A stretch of 64,000 nt of DNA. Source: Mallotus nudiflorus. Taxonomy: Eukaryota > Streptophyta > Magnoliopsida > Malpighiales > Euphorbiaceae. Every line of letters begins with the position of its first letter. Positions within the stretch are counted from its first letter, which is position 1. Location: positions 704,780-768,779 of the forward strand of contig CANTUR010000056.1 of the NCBI GenBank assembly GCA_947683625.1, read 5' to 3'. Shown here piece by piece: positions 11,827 to 21,223 of the stretch. The notes beneath the pieces are model-generated. The model searched no databases and was not told the DNA's origin. It saw only the letters and a list, made by a program, of their open reading frames with translations. A program made the position numbers and the translations under genes.

Positions 11827-12850
11827 TTGGCTAAGGAAAGTGAAGTTAGGCATGCATTGCATTTGAGTCAAATGTTATTTATTGTTACTTATAAAGATGT
11901 ATACTTGAACACTACTGAACTTGATCTTTCCTTGCCGAGTGTGTTTGCTAATCTTTTGCAAGAGTTTGCTAATGTCTTTCCTAAGGAAATGCCAAGTGGA
12001 TTACCTCCGCAAAGAGGGATAGAATATCAAATAGATTTTATACCCGGAGCTGCCATACTAAATAGACCAGCCTATAAAAGTAATCCCAAGGAGACAAAAG
12101 AGCTTCAAAGGCAAGTGGAAGAACTAATGTCAAAGGGGTATGTGCATGAAAGCTTAAGTCCTTATGCAGTTCCAGTGATTTTGGTTGTAAAGAAGGATGG
12201 CACATGGAGAATGTGTGTGGATTACCGTGCAATCAACATAATAACAGTAAAGTATCATCATCCTATCCCTAGGTTAGATGATATGCTTGATGAGTTGCAC
12301 ATGCTTGTTTACTAAGATTGATTTGCATTCTGGTTATTATCAAATCTGCATGAAAACTAAGGATGAGTAGAAAATGGCTTTTAAGACTAAGTATGGTCTT
12401 TATGAGTGGTTAGTCATGTCGTTTGGGCTTACAAATGCACCTAGTACTTTTACGAGGTTAATGAACCATGGCTTGCAAGAGTGTCTTAGTAAATTTATGG
12501 TTTTGTATTTTTATGATATCTTAATTTATTCCAAGTCCATTGATGATCATGCCATGCATGTGCGAATGGTTTTAGAAATTCTTAGGATAGAAAAATTGTA
12601 TGCCAATTTAAAAAAGTGTAGTTTTTGCATGGAAAGAGTTAATTTCCTTGGTTTTATTGTCAGTTCAAAGGGTCTAGAGGTTGATGCGGAGAAGGTCGAA
12701 GCAATTAGGGAGTGGCTAACACCTAAAACCATTAGCCAAGTTAGGAGCTTTCATGGGTTAGCTAGTTTCTATAGGAGGTTCACTAGAGACTTTAGTACTA
12801 TAGTTGCACCCTTGAATGAAATTTTCAAGAAAAACTTTGGGTTTACTTGA
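11827..12850 (+). pseudogene. Gypsy#2 reverse transcriptase, catalytic Asp replaced
   Basis: Open segments 11,827-12,315 and 12,374-12,850. Order: LQEFANVFPKEMPSGLPPQR, IDFIPGAAILNRPAYKSNPK, VILVVKKDGTWRMCVDYRAI, HHPIPRLDDMLDEL, then KYGLYEWLVMSFGLTNAPST and VLYFYDILIYSKSIDDH. A frameshift lies at about 12,305, and TAG at 12,367 replaces the Trp of DEWK. The catalytic box is Y-F-Y-D in place of Y-x-D-D, so one metal-binding Asp is Tyr. RVNFLGFIVSSKGLEVD and VRSFHGLASFYRRFTRDFS mark the connection region. Confidence 0.88.
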
Positions 12851-13320
12851 GGTGATGCACAAGAACATGCTTTTAATATGCTTAAAGATAAGTTATATAA
12901 TGCTCCTTTATTGGTTTTACCTAACTTTAACAAAAACCTTTGAGATTGAGTATGATGTTAGTGGCTTTGGAGTTGGGGCTGTTTTAATGCAAGAGGGTAG
13001 ACCTATATGCTATTTTAGTGAAAAGCTAAATGGAGCAGCCCTTCGGTACCCAACCTATGACAAAGAACTCTATGCTTTAGTTCAGGCCTTGCAAACATGG
13101 CAACACTATTTATGGCCCAAGGAATTTGTCATACACACAGATCATGAGAGTTTGAAGCATCTCAAGGGGCAAGACAAGCTAAACCAAAGACATGCCAAGT
13201 GGATGGAGTTCATTGAGACATTCTCATATGTAATCAAATATAAGAAAGGTAAGGAAAATGTGGTTGCTGATGCACTCTCTCACAGGTATGCTTTACTTAC
13301 TACTCTTGATTTTAAATTTT
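12847..13320 (+). pseudogene. Gypsy#2 RNase H domain
   Basis: After a small shift near 12,920 the frame 12,931-13,300 is open. FEIEYDVSGFGVGAVLMQEG carries the first catalytic Asp, YPTYDKELYALVQAL the Glu, EFVIHTDHESLKHL the second Asp, and KENVVADALSHR the last Asp. All four RNase H acidic residues look present, in contrast to the changed RT box. It continues without a stop into the integrase. Confidence 0.87.
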
Positions 13321-14273
13321 TAAGCTTTGAGTTCATAAAAGAGTTGTATGTAAGTGATAATGATTTTAACAATGTGTTTACAACTTGTGCAAATGGGGCT
13401 ATTTTTAATTATTTTTATGTGTTTGAGGGTTTTCTTTTCAAGAAAAATCACCTTTGTATTCCTAACTGTTCTTTGCGGGTTGTACTAGTTAAAGAAGCAC
13501 ATGAGGGCGGTTTAATGGGTCATTTTGGGATACAAAAGACTTATGATATTTTGATTGAGCATTTTTATTGGCCATGCATGAAATGTGATATGCATAAGAT
13601 TTGTGGTCAATGCATTATTTATTTGAAAGCTAAATCCAAATTGCAACCCCATGGGTTATATACACCTTTACCTATTCTTGATGTTCCTTGGATAGATTTG
13701 TCTATGGACTTTGTGCTTGGTTTTCCTAGATCTAGGAAAGGTAAAGTTAGTAGCTTTGTTGTTGTGGATAGGTTTAGTAAGATGGCTCACTTTATACCAT
13801 GCCATAAAAGTGATGATGCTATTCATATTGCTTATTTGTTTCTTAGGGAAGTTGTGCATTTGTATGGAGTACCTAGGACCATTATTAGTGATAGAGATGT
13901 TAAATTTCTAAGTCACTTTTGGTGTGTGTTATGGAGTAAGTTAGGCACTAAATTACTCTTTTCTACTACTTGCCATTAACAAATAGATGGACAAATCGAA
14001 GTTGTGAATAGGACTTTGGTTCAATTGCTTCGTGCTTTGATTTCTAGGAATTTAAAATCTTAGGAGGATTTGTTGCCTTTTATTGAATTTGCATACAATA
14101 GGGCTATTCATAGCACTACACACACTTCACCATTTGAAATTATATATGGCTTTAATCCTTTAACTCCTATTGATTTAATTCCTTTACCCCTTAACAAGCT
14201 TGTTAGTGTTGAAGGTTCTTTTAAGGCAAATTTGGTTAAAAAGCTACATAAGCAAGTTAAAGAGAGAATTTAA
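13321..14273 (+). pseudogene. Gypsy#2 integrase
   Basis: The zinc-binding part has HEGGLMGHFGIQKTYDIL and KICGQCIIYLKAKS. Core catalytic residues are visible: DFVLGFPRSRKGK (first Asp), TIISDRDVKFLSHFW (second Asp) and, after one stop at 13,977-13,979, QIDGQIEVVNRTLVQLLRA (Glu). Thus the D-D-E set is intact, but the ORF is split in front of the Glu segment. Segment 14,070-14,273 reads FIEFAYNRAIHSTTHTSPFE and FEIIYGFNPLTPIDLIPLP. Confidence 0.87.
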
Positions 14274-14774
14274 AAGCAAAATGTAAAAGTGGTTGAGAGG
14301 GTTAACAAATGAATTTCAATGGTGTTCTAACCTAGAGATTGGGTATGGGTTCATTTTCGAAAGGAAAGGTTCCTAAATTAATGAAGGTATAAGCTAAGTC
14401 TGAGGTGTGATGGTCCATTTCAAGTCCTTGAGAGGATCAATGACAATGCCTACAATATTGATTTGAAAGGTGAGTATAATGTGAGTGGTACATTCAATGT
14501 TTCTGATCTAAGTCCTTTTGATGTAGGTGATGATCTTGATTCAAGGATGAATCATCCTAAAGATAGAGGGAATGATACAGACATGGCCAAGCTTAAGAAT
14601 GGCAATGGGGGCAGCATTTCTAGAGATAAAGCTAAAGATAGGCTTGATAGAGAGGACAGCAAGAAAACCAATGATAAAGCTAAAGATCCATTAAGCATGC
14701 CACAAGGCCCAATTACAAGGTCAAGGTCCAAAAAGCTACAAGAAGCCTTAATTGGTTATGCAAGATTGGGCTAG
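14274..14774 (+). pseudogene. Gypsy#2 polyprotein C-terminus running into the 3' LTR
   Basis: After several stops the frame 14,463-14,774 reads YNVSGTFNVSDLSPFDVGDD, then an Asp/Lys/Arg-rich tail and SMPQGPITRSRSKKLQEAL. The LTR starts at 14,573, so about 200 bp of the ORF, including its stop, lie inside the LTR. TFNVSDLSPF and GPITRSRSKK are common C-terminal motifs of plant gypsy polyproteins. Confidence 0.8.
14559..14572 (+). other. Polypurine tract of gypsy#2
   Basis: AAAGATAGAGGGAA, purine apart from one T, directly before the 3' LTR. This is the expected plus-strand primer site. It also codes for the polyprotein. Confidence 0.65.
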
Positions 14775-15302
14775 TCAAGGAAGTTCAATTGGTCATGCTA
14801 GGTTTGGCCCAAGTAAAGACACAATTGAATGGGTTTTGTTTAATGTTTGGCAAGTCCAAATACATGAAGACTAATGTGGGCTAGTATGTGGGCTCAAATC
14901 CTTTATTTAAGTTTGGAACTATATTATTTGCTATTATGCTTAATAGTTTTATTAGGGTTTCTGATGTTAGGATGTTATAAAAACCCTCCTTATGGTGTGC
15001 TCTAAACAGATTAAAAATTGAATGAAAATTGGTCCTTTTGCATATTTGCTTGAATTCTTGAATTCTTATTGAATGCATAAACCACTTATCAAGGAATTAA
15101 TCTATCCTTGTAGCATGTTAAGGGTTAGGGTTTAAAGAACTTAGTTTTCTTTAGGTTCTAATCTTGATCAACCAAACCTTGCAATATGATTTAAGCGATT
15201 CTTGGGTTTTGAAACTCAATTTGTTCTTGGGTTTTCAAGATAATAATTCACGGGTTCAAAATTATTAGGGTTTGTGGTTCTAATCCTTAGAGGTTCTTAA
15301 CA
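14573..15302 (+). repeat. 3' LTR of gypsy#2
   Basis: Starts TGATACAGACATGG, ends GGTTCTTAACA. Near-identical in length to 7,858-8,588. It is followed at once by the ATAGC duplication (15,303-15,307). Confidence 0.93.
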
Positions 15303-15307
15303 ATAGC
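15303..15307. repeat. Right target-site duplication of gypsy#2 (ATAGC)
   Basis: Exact match to 7,853-7,857. Joining the two flanks restores a continuous Tat#1 leader. Confidence 0.9.
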
Positions 15308-15560
15308 TATATACACCCATTACGTCCCCTCACTCAAGGGTCCGTGCGACGTGGATAGGTACGTGCTATGAGTGACAATAATCAAATACCCCACTACCAG
15401 GTTTGAATGAAACTCAGGCAACAAAGCAAATATCATTGTTGGTTTATTTGGGACTTGGAGTGCATTGTGTGGAAATGTGTAGTGAATGCAAAATTTGCAA
15501 AGAAAATAAAGAAATAATAAAAAATGATAAATTACAAAACACTTGGAATCAATTTCTCTA
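15308..15560 (-). other. Tat#1 leader between PBS and nested gypsy#2
   Basis: Noncoding sequence between the PBS (15,561-15,578) and the insertion point. Short ORFs on both strands have no family resemblance and are not called. Confidence 0.55.
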
Positions 15561-15578
15561 TCCCCAGTGGAGTCGCCA
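15561..15578 (-). other. Primer-binding site of Tat#1 (tRNA-Arg type)
   Basis: Minus strand TGGCGACTCCACTGGGGA. This 18-base string is the known tRNA-Arg-complementary PBS of Tat/Ogre-type plant elements. It fixes the orientation and the LTR edge. Confidence 0.85.
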
Positions 15579-16679
15579 TTATAGGCGGCAGTTTTGGTGG
15601 CACGCCCAAATGTTGGTGACCACGGCACTATGTGAGCTCAGGGCTTACTAGGAAATACATAATGCGCTTGGGCCCAAAATGGAGATGGAGTTGCCACCTG
15701 GATGAAAGCCGGGACACACTGTATAGTAACTAGATTCCACAGAGGTTCCTAGAAGCCGTCATTAGAAATCGGGTTCGAAAACTGGGTATGGGATTTTGGA
15801 ATGCCCACCCAACCTTGTGATTGGCCTCCATGTGTGTTTTGTATTTTATTACCTTTGATTATTAAGTTATCTCCTTATTAACCTATTAATCGTGATCAGT
15901 TTTCCAATTTTAGATTTTATTCCAAGTTTGCATATTAGTCCAGTTTCATGCTTATATCCTCGACAATCAATCACAAATAAAAGAAAATAAAACAAATAAA
16001 AATAATTGACAACCATTCATTCTAAATAAAATGGGATAGGGATTAAGGATTACAGCTTTTGGCGTAAATAAATGTAAAAATACTAAGAAAAAACCATACA
16101 TAAACTAAAAATAAACTAATTAATTATACAAATCAAAACTCTTAATAATTAATTAATAAAACAATCATCTAATACTTAGAAATCACAACATAATTCCTGC
16201 AACAAATATGAGTTAGTTTTATCTCACAAACAACAACAATATCTATAAATCATTCACAAATAATATTTACAAAAAATATAAAAAATAATAAGAGATAAAA
16301 ATAAGCACATAAATAGTCCATTAAATAACACAATAGTATAACATGAAAACAATATTAATCAAACATAACCATCATGCATATAATCAAGAAATATAACATA
16401 TTATATAAGGAAATTATGCCAAACATGCAAGATAATAGCTAAAAATCAAAACAGGAATTGGCAAAATGCTTGGGCTAGGGCAGGGCCCTGGGTGAAAAGA
16501 CGATGGGTTTGGGCTTTGACTTTTATTTTAGGCTTGGATATGGTTTTTGTGGGCTTGATTTAGTATTTAGGCTTTCCGAGCCGATTTTATAGAAGTTTCA
16601 GGTTCTCCGTACATTCAAAACTTGAACTTTCTCATAATCATGCTTTTGTTGTGGGCTAATCAAACTGACGGTGTCCACA
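15579..16679 (-). repeat. 5' LTR of Tat#1
   Basis: Begins just beyond the PBS. On the minus strand it starts near TGTGGACACCG (16,679). It shares GAGTTGCCACCTGG, a ...CACCCAACCTTGTGATTGG segment and the end ATCAAACTGA with the LTR at 21,222-23,078. The AT-rich middle (15,960-16,450) has no ORF. Both edges are estimates from this comparison. Confidence 0.65.
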
Positions 16680-17050
16680 ATATGAAAAATTATAAAATAA
16701 AAAGTTAACAAACGAATAGGATTTTCTGTTTAGTATTTTGTATTTTAAAAAGTGGAAAGCTGAAAAATAAAGAAAATGAAAAAAAAAATTCTGTAAAATT
16801 TTCTACAAACCGTTTAATTTACCAAAATAAAATAATGCATGCAATAAAATTTAATTGTGCTAAATTTATTATAATTAATCAAATATGAAATTAAGTTATT
16901 AGAAGAACAAATAAAAGTTTGAATAAGCCAATTAAATTATATGCAAGGTGGCATATGAATGTCTCAAATATGGGTTTCAAGATTTGCGTTTCAAACTTCA
17001 TCATCTTAGCCTTTTTTGGCTAAAAAAAGGTGTGAATAAAATTATAGAAA

Positions 17051-17093
<43 letters not shown>

Positions 17094-17430
17094 AAAATTT
17101 AAGAAAATTACTTGAAAACCAGCCTAAAGCACGAGCTGTTTTTTATTTTTTTTACTTAATATATTATTTATTTATATATGTATTTATACTTATTTATAGA
17201 AAAACCTATTACAACTTTATTTTTTTATTAATATTGTTTTAATTTATCTGATAGTGTATTTTATTATATAATGGTGATTATTAAAAAATATGTATTTTAT
17301 TTTATAAAAAATAAAATAATAATAAAATGCAACTTATTCGATTTAAAAATTATTTGAGGAGAAGAGAAAAACAAATATTAACGCCAAATTTTGAGAAAAA
17401 ATTGTATGTGGTGAAAATAAACATGGGTAA
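16680..17430. other. Intergenic AT-rich sequence with (AT)n
   Basis: No gene seen. An (AT)n microsatellite runs at about 17,055-17,091. The remainder is A/T-rich with no recognised element. Confidence 0.6.
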
Positions 17431-17502
17431 AGGGCCCAACCGGGTTCGAACCGGTGACCTCTTGATCTGCAGTCAAATGCTCTACCACTGAGCTATGGAC
17501 CC
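17431..17502 (-). tRNA. tRNA-Cys (anticodon GCA)
   Basis: 72 nt on the minus strand, without intron. The 5' acceptor GGGTCCA pairs with 3' TGGGCCC (one G-T pair), and the discriminator is T. D arm TAGCTCAGTGGTAGAGCA is a good A box. The anticodon loop CTGCAGA gives GCA. The T arm has GGTTCGAACCC, a perfect B box. CCA is not encoded, as expected for a eukaryotic nuclear gene. A T run (AAAAT on the plus strand near 17,415) lies just downstream and can end Pol III transcription. It is divergent from the TLDc gene, whose start is 130 bp away. Confidence 0.95.
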
Positions 17503-17632
17503 AAGATGTAATGGAGACCTCTTTGGCTTATTTTAATAGTTAATTAAGACGTTAGTCAGATCTTTAAGGCATTGTATTTCTGAAATCGCTTTGCTGGCCT
17601 AACAAAGATAAGAATAGACTGGTGATACGTAA

Positions 17633-18626
17633 ATGGCGTTTTCCATTACCAACTCTGTATTCTATGGATGGAAGAGAAGCCCACAAAACCTATTTGGTTG
17701 GAATATAGGCAAGAGAAGTTCAAATGATAAGCCACAGCCAAAGTACCATGCGATCGATCTTCCGTTCCCACTTTCTCTTGTTGATAAAACTTTCTTAAAT
17801 GGTACATATTTAATTCTCTATCCTTCTCTCTGTAAAATTTGCCAGCATGTCCTAAGTTTATATAATCTTTAACATGAAAAATGCCATGCCTCTACCTAGT
17901 AATTTTGCCTGTTATAGAATTGATGCTCGTTGGTGTTGGTTTAAATTTATGTTATAAACAGGCATGTACCAGTAAATCCTTTAATTGGAGAACTCGTTTT
18001 CTTTTATTTAATTCTATGTTGTGTTTGGATCTTGAAATTTCGGTGTGGCCCTTCAATTTAATTTTGCAACGAAATGATTTTGATCAATGAACCATGCATG
18101 AGCAGGTAGAGAGCTCAAATGCTGCTACAAAGCTAGCATAGATGGATTTAGTGCATTGAATTTCCACAATTGTAGTGACTTCAAGGGACCGTGTGTGGTT
18201 ATTGGCTACACAAATAAGTCCTTCAAGTTTGGTGCATTTAACCCTGAAGGATATAGAAGCACAGATGATTATTATGATACTTTTGATGCATTTCTCTTCT
18301 ACTGGACAGACGATGATACGTTTGATCCCATTGTTCTACCCAAAGTTGGGGGAAGTGGTGCAGCCCTTTTTGATTATGCAAGGGGTGGCCCTCAGTTTGG
18401 GGCAGATGGGCTTCTCATTGGACCTCCTCTAGCACCAGTCATGGGCGTGTTTACCGGGCCTGATGCGAATTTCGGAGTTGGTGACTTGAGGCAAGCAAAG
18501 TCTAGATTGGGATTATCTTATGCTAAAAGAGCTGATGGGAAGGACTCTATATTTGGTGATGAGTTCAATGCCACTCTTGACGAAGTCCAAGTTTTCTGCA
18601 GTCCTCAGATTGCGAGCTTATACTAA
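17633..18626 (+). CDS. TLDc-domain protein, two exons
   Basis: Exon 1 is 17,633-17,801, the intron 17,802-18,105 (donor g|gtacat, acceptor gcag|gtagag, phase 1), exon 2 18,106-18,626. This gives 229 residues. The join reads DKTFLNGRELKCCYKASIDG without a break. Domain markers: GPCVVIGYTNKSFKFGAF, YRSTDDYYDTFDAFLFYW, GGPQFGADGLLIGPPLAPV and, at the C-terminus, FGDEFNATLDEVQVFC. These are TLDc hallmarks. In other eukaryotes TLDc proteins act in oxidative-stress resistance and V-ATPase regulation; the plant role is not read from sequence. Exon 1 has no clear signal peptide. Many homologues are longer at the N-terminus, so an upstream exon is possible. AATAAA at 18,675-18,680 is a likely poly(A) signal. 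Confidence 0.88.
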
Positions 18627-19846
18627 TTATGGTTAATGCGTGCTTCTCACGTCCGTTGTATATCAATTTTGAAGAATAAAATGTCCCTTTCTATCAATTT
18701 CTAATCACAATTTTACTACGGTGCATGTTTTAACTTAAAGACATGGTTCACTTCCTTTATGCTTCAGTTCACCAGGTGGGTCATGTCTTTAAGAGGAAAA
18801 TTTCTAAAAGATAATCCATCTAAACCGCCTTCTATTTGATTAAGAAAAGTTGGAAGATGTTGTAGACTATTGTTAGGTATTTTTAGTAAAGGAACACAGG
18901 GTGGCAGCGGAATCCGTTTTAACATTTAGAGTGCACAGGTTAGGGTGGCACAAAAGTTGCAAGATATAATAAGGTATTCAGGAAAGCATTCTCAAAGTCA
19001 CTATAGTCTTTGCCTGTTTGTCAAAGATTCTTACCAAAGTGGACAACGAGCTAGAGAACATTTGCATACTTCACTTGAGGGAAATGCATTCATCAGATGA
19101 TCATTTTAGTGCCACTTTAATTTTATGAAATACCCCTTTTTAAGTAGTTGCTTTGCACTGGCCTTAGATTTGTGAGAATTCCTTGTTATTCTTTTCCCGC
19201 ATAAGAGGTTGATTCTTACTGGAAATTATTGCAACAAAAAAGTTCGACGTTGTTGGAAATCCTCATGGAAGAGGAAACTGGTGCTGAAGGCCAAACTGAA
19301 AGTGTAATAATTAATAACAAAACAAAATGGTTTTTTGGTCTTCCTTGAAGCTGATGAAAGTTTCGCAAGTTGTTTCCAGGTCAATGGCATTATTCTGTAA
19401 GAGTGTAGTACATAGTGGCCATAAATTGACCATGTCATATAGCATTGGTTATCTATTTTAGCATCATTCACACACAATTTCAGTGCCAGCTAATGATAAT
19501 GATTTTGATGCTTCAATCATTTTACAACTGTTCAATCCTTCAGAGATTGCTTGATTTTGCTTTATTGCATTTGTAGGAAAATCCATAGTGATTGATTCCA
19601 CCAAGTGAACACAAGACCGACCAAAAGTTGAAAGGGTATGTCTAAAGGTAACCTTTTTTAATGGAGGGGCTTAATTATGTTACATCTCACCTTTATATCT
19701 CTAGAGAATATCGCGAGGCTCCAATAGCAAATTTGACAAGTACAGTGACTAAAGATGACGTCGGAGTCAGTTTATGAAAGTTGAAGCATAAGCACGTCAA
19801 TCTCTACATCATTCCCCATATTCGAAATCACATTTTTGTTTTATAT
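18627..19846. other. Intergenic region, 3' of the TLDc gene
   Basis: Contains the likely TLDc 3' UTR and poly(A) signal. From about 18,700 to 19,846 no gene, repeat end or RNA was recognised. Short ORFs (for example minus 19,226-19,477) have no family resemblance. Confidence 0.55.
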
Positions 19847-19854
19847 TATTGCAG
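19847..19854. repeat. Left target-site duplication of the long-TIR transposon (TATTGCAG)
   Basis: TATTGCAG, identical to 23,143-23,150. Eight bases fits a MULE (8-10 bp) or a hAT element. Confidence 0.72.
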
Positions 19855-20046
19855 CAGGAAAAGGTGCACTTACACCCCGTAATATTTATATACCGAGAAG
19901 CACATATATTTTTTACATGTTTTAAAACATTTAAACACAAAATTATATTTTTGTTGTGATTTTAGCCCCTTTAATAACAATAAGATTAATTATCGTTATA
20001 TCATATCGATGTGACAATTATTAAAAAAAAAGTCCCACAATGTAAA

Positions 20047-20998
20047 ATAAATTTCCTTAACCCTTATCAATATTAAGAACACAAAAATTCTTACCCCTGC
20101 CACATACCTCCACCTCTCCTTACCATTCATCCAACAACCGACCACCACCGCCATCTTAAACCCCCCTTTGTAACCACGATTCTCGACTTTAAATTCAATT
20201 GTTTAAGAAAGGAAGAGTCTGTTTCAGTTGAAGCTATAGCTTCTACAAAAACAAGTCAGGGAAGTAGCTTCCCTAACACTCTTAGAGTGGTGTCTGGTCC
20301 AACTTGAGTTACCAAGCAGCGACAATATTAAGAGCTTGAATGCATTACGATGGAGAAATACCATATCAATCCCATATGCAAATTCAGATGTCTCTCCTAC
20401 TCCTAATAATGTCCAACCCTGCAATGAACTCTTCTGTAGAATGTGTTTCAGGCCACCCATAGCAACCATGACACATTCTCTAAGCCACATATTCTATTTT
20501 GATCATGAATCTCTTTCGTGTAGATACAAATCAGCTTGCATTTTGATATGCAGATACAAATCAGCAACTCATTAAACATAATCACTAAGAAAAATCAAAA
20601 ATAAAATCTTTATTTGTTTACCAAGAAACCAAATATGAAAACAAGAAATACAGAAAAAAGAAATAAACTTATTAAACAGAAGCCATGATTAATAGTGGCA
20701 AGCATATGAATTTAGTAATTGATTTATAAAAAAAGTGGAGAGCACCAAAATCTGAAGAATAGCACCTTTACAAAAGATTTTAGCAGACTCATGTCCTATA
20801 GCAAAAAACTAGCTGAACACCTTCAAATCTGAAGCAGTCCCTCGCACATCGCACAAGCATAATTGACCTAGTTCCAGAATGTATTGGAGTTGGAGAAATT
20901 CCTTAGAAATTACAGAATAGAAGATTGAGCTACGCATCGATCCATGATTGATTTCACTGTTTTGTATGCCGTCGCGGAAGCTCTTAACTTCGAAGATG

Positions 20999-21025
<27 letters not shown>
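20047..21025. other. Interior of the long-TIR transposon, possible captured host sequence
   Basis: About 980 bp between the arms, less AT-rich than its surroundings in the first half (for example the C-rich run near 20,085-20,170). Open frames face each other: minus 20,224-20,490 (88 codons, with LHRNAFKLLILSLLG) and plus 20,336-20,575. I recognise no family. MULEs often carry host gene pieces (Pack-MULE), which would explain the composition. A (GT)n(AT)n run lies at 21,000-21,027. Confidence 0.4.
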
Positions 21026-21029
<4 letters not shown>

Positions 21030-21154
21030 GTAGGACCTATTTTTCTTTAGGTGGCTGTCACATCAACTTCGCATAAAACAACTATTAATTTTTAAGTTAT
21101 CTATCATTATCTAAGGGGCCTAAAAAAAATTTTAATTTTATGTTTAAATGGTTG

Positions 21155-21157
<3 letters not shown>

Positions 21158-21221
<64 letters not shown>
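21158..21221. repeat. (AT)n-(GT)n microsatellite
   Basis: About 22 AT units followed by eight or nine GT units. It lies at the left junction of the Tat-type LTR in the transposon arm, so the exact insertion point and its target duplication are hidden. Confidence 0.9.

Positions 21222-21223
<2 letters not shown>

Larger units (their letters stand above)
7858..15302 (+). mobile_element. Complete Ty3/gypsy retrotransposon #2, nested in Tat#1
   Basis: A 7.45-kb plus-strand element with both LTRs (731 and 730 bp, starting TGATAC, ending TTAACA), a PBS for initiator tRNA-Met, gag, protease, RT, RNase H, integrase, a purine tract and a 5-bp target duplication. Over the last ~555 bp the two LTRs show about 40 differences by my by-eye count (about 7%), so the insertion is not recent. 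The frame is broken by about ten stops or frameshifts, and the RT catalytic box is changed. Lineage within Ty3/gypsy is uncertain; I saw no chromodomain. Confidence 0.93.
1..16679 (-). mobile_element. Tat/Ogre-like Ty3/gypsy retrotransposon #1, decayed; 3' end lies outside the window
   Basis: A minus-strand LTR retrotransposon reading from its 5' LTR (15,579-16,679) through PBS, leader, gag, protease, RT, RNase H and integrase, and leaving the window at base 1 before its 3' LTR. Seen: the PBS at 15,561-15,578 reads TGGCGACTCCACTGGGGA on the minus strand, the tRNA-Arg-type primer site used by Tat/Ogre elements. The protease has the VDNGS active-site variant, and RT has DFPLPHIDTLVD and YVDD. 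The order gag-PR-RT-RH-IN is Ty3/gypsy. All ORFs are broken by stops. Gypsy element #2 (7,858-15,302) sits inside its leader. Lineage is inferred from motifs, not from a tree. Confidence 0.82.

Noticed and set aside
20336..20575. Plus-strand 79-codon ORF as a gene
   Set aside because: Overlaps an opposite open frame and has no recognisable domain; kept only as part of the possible captured segment.
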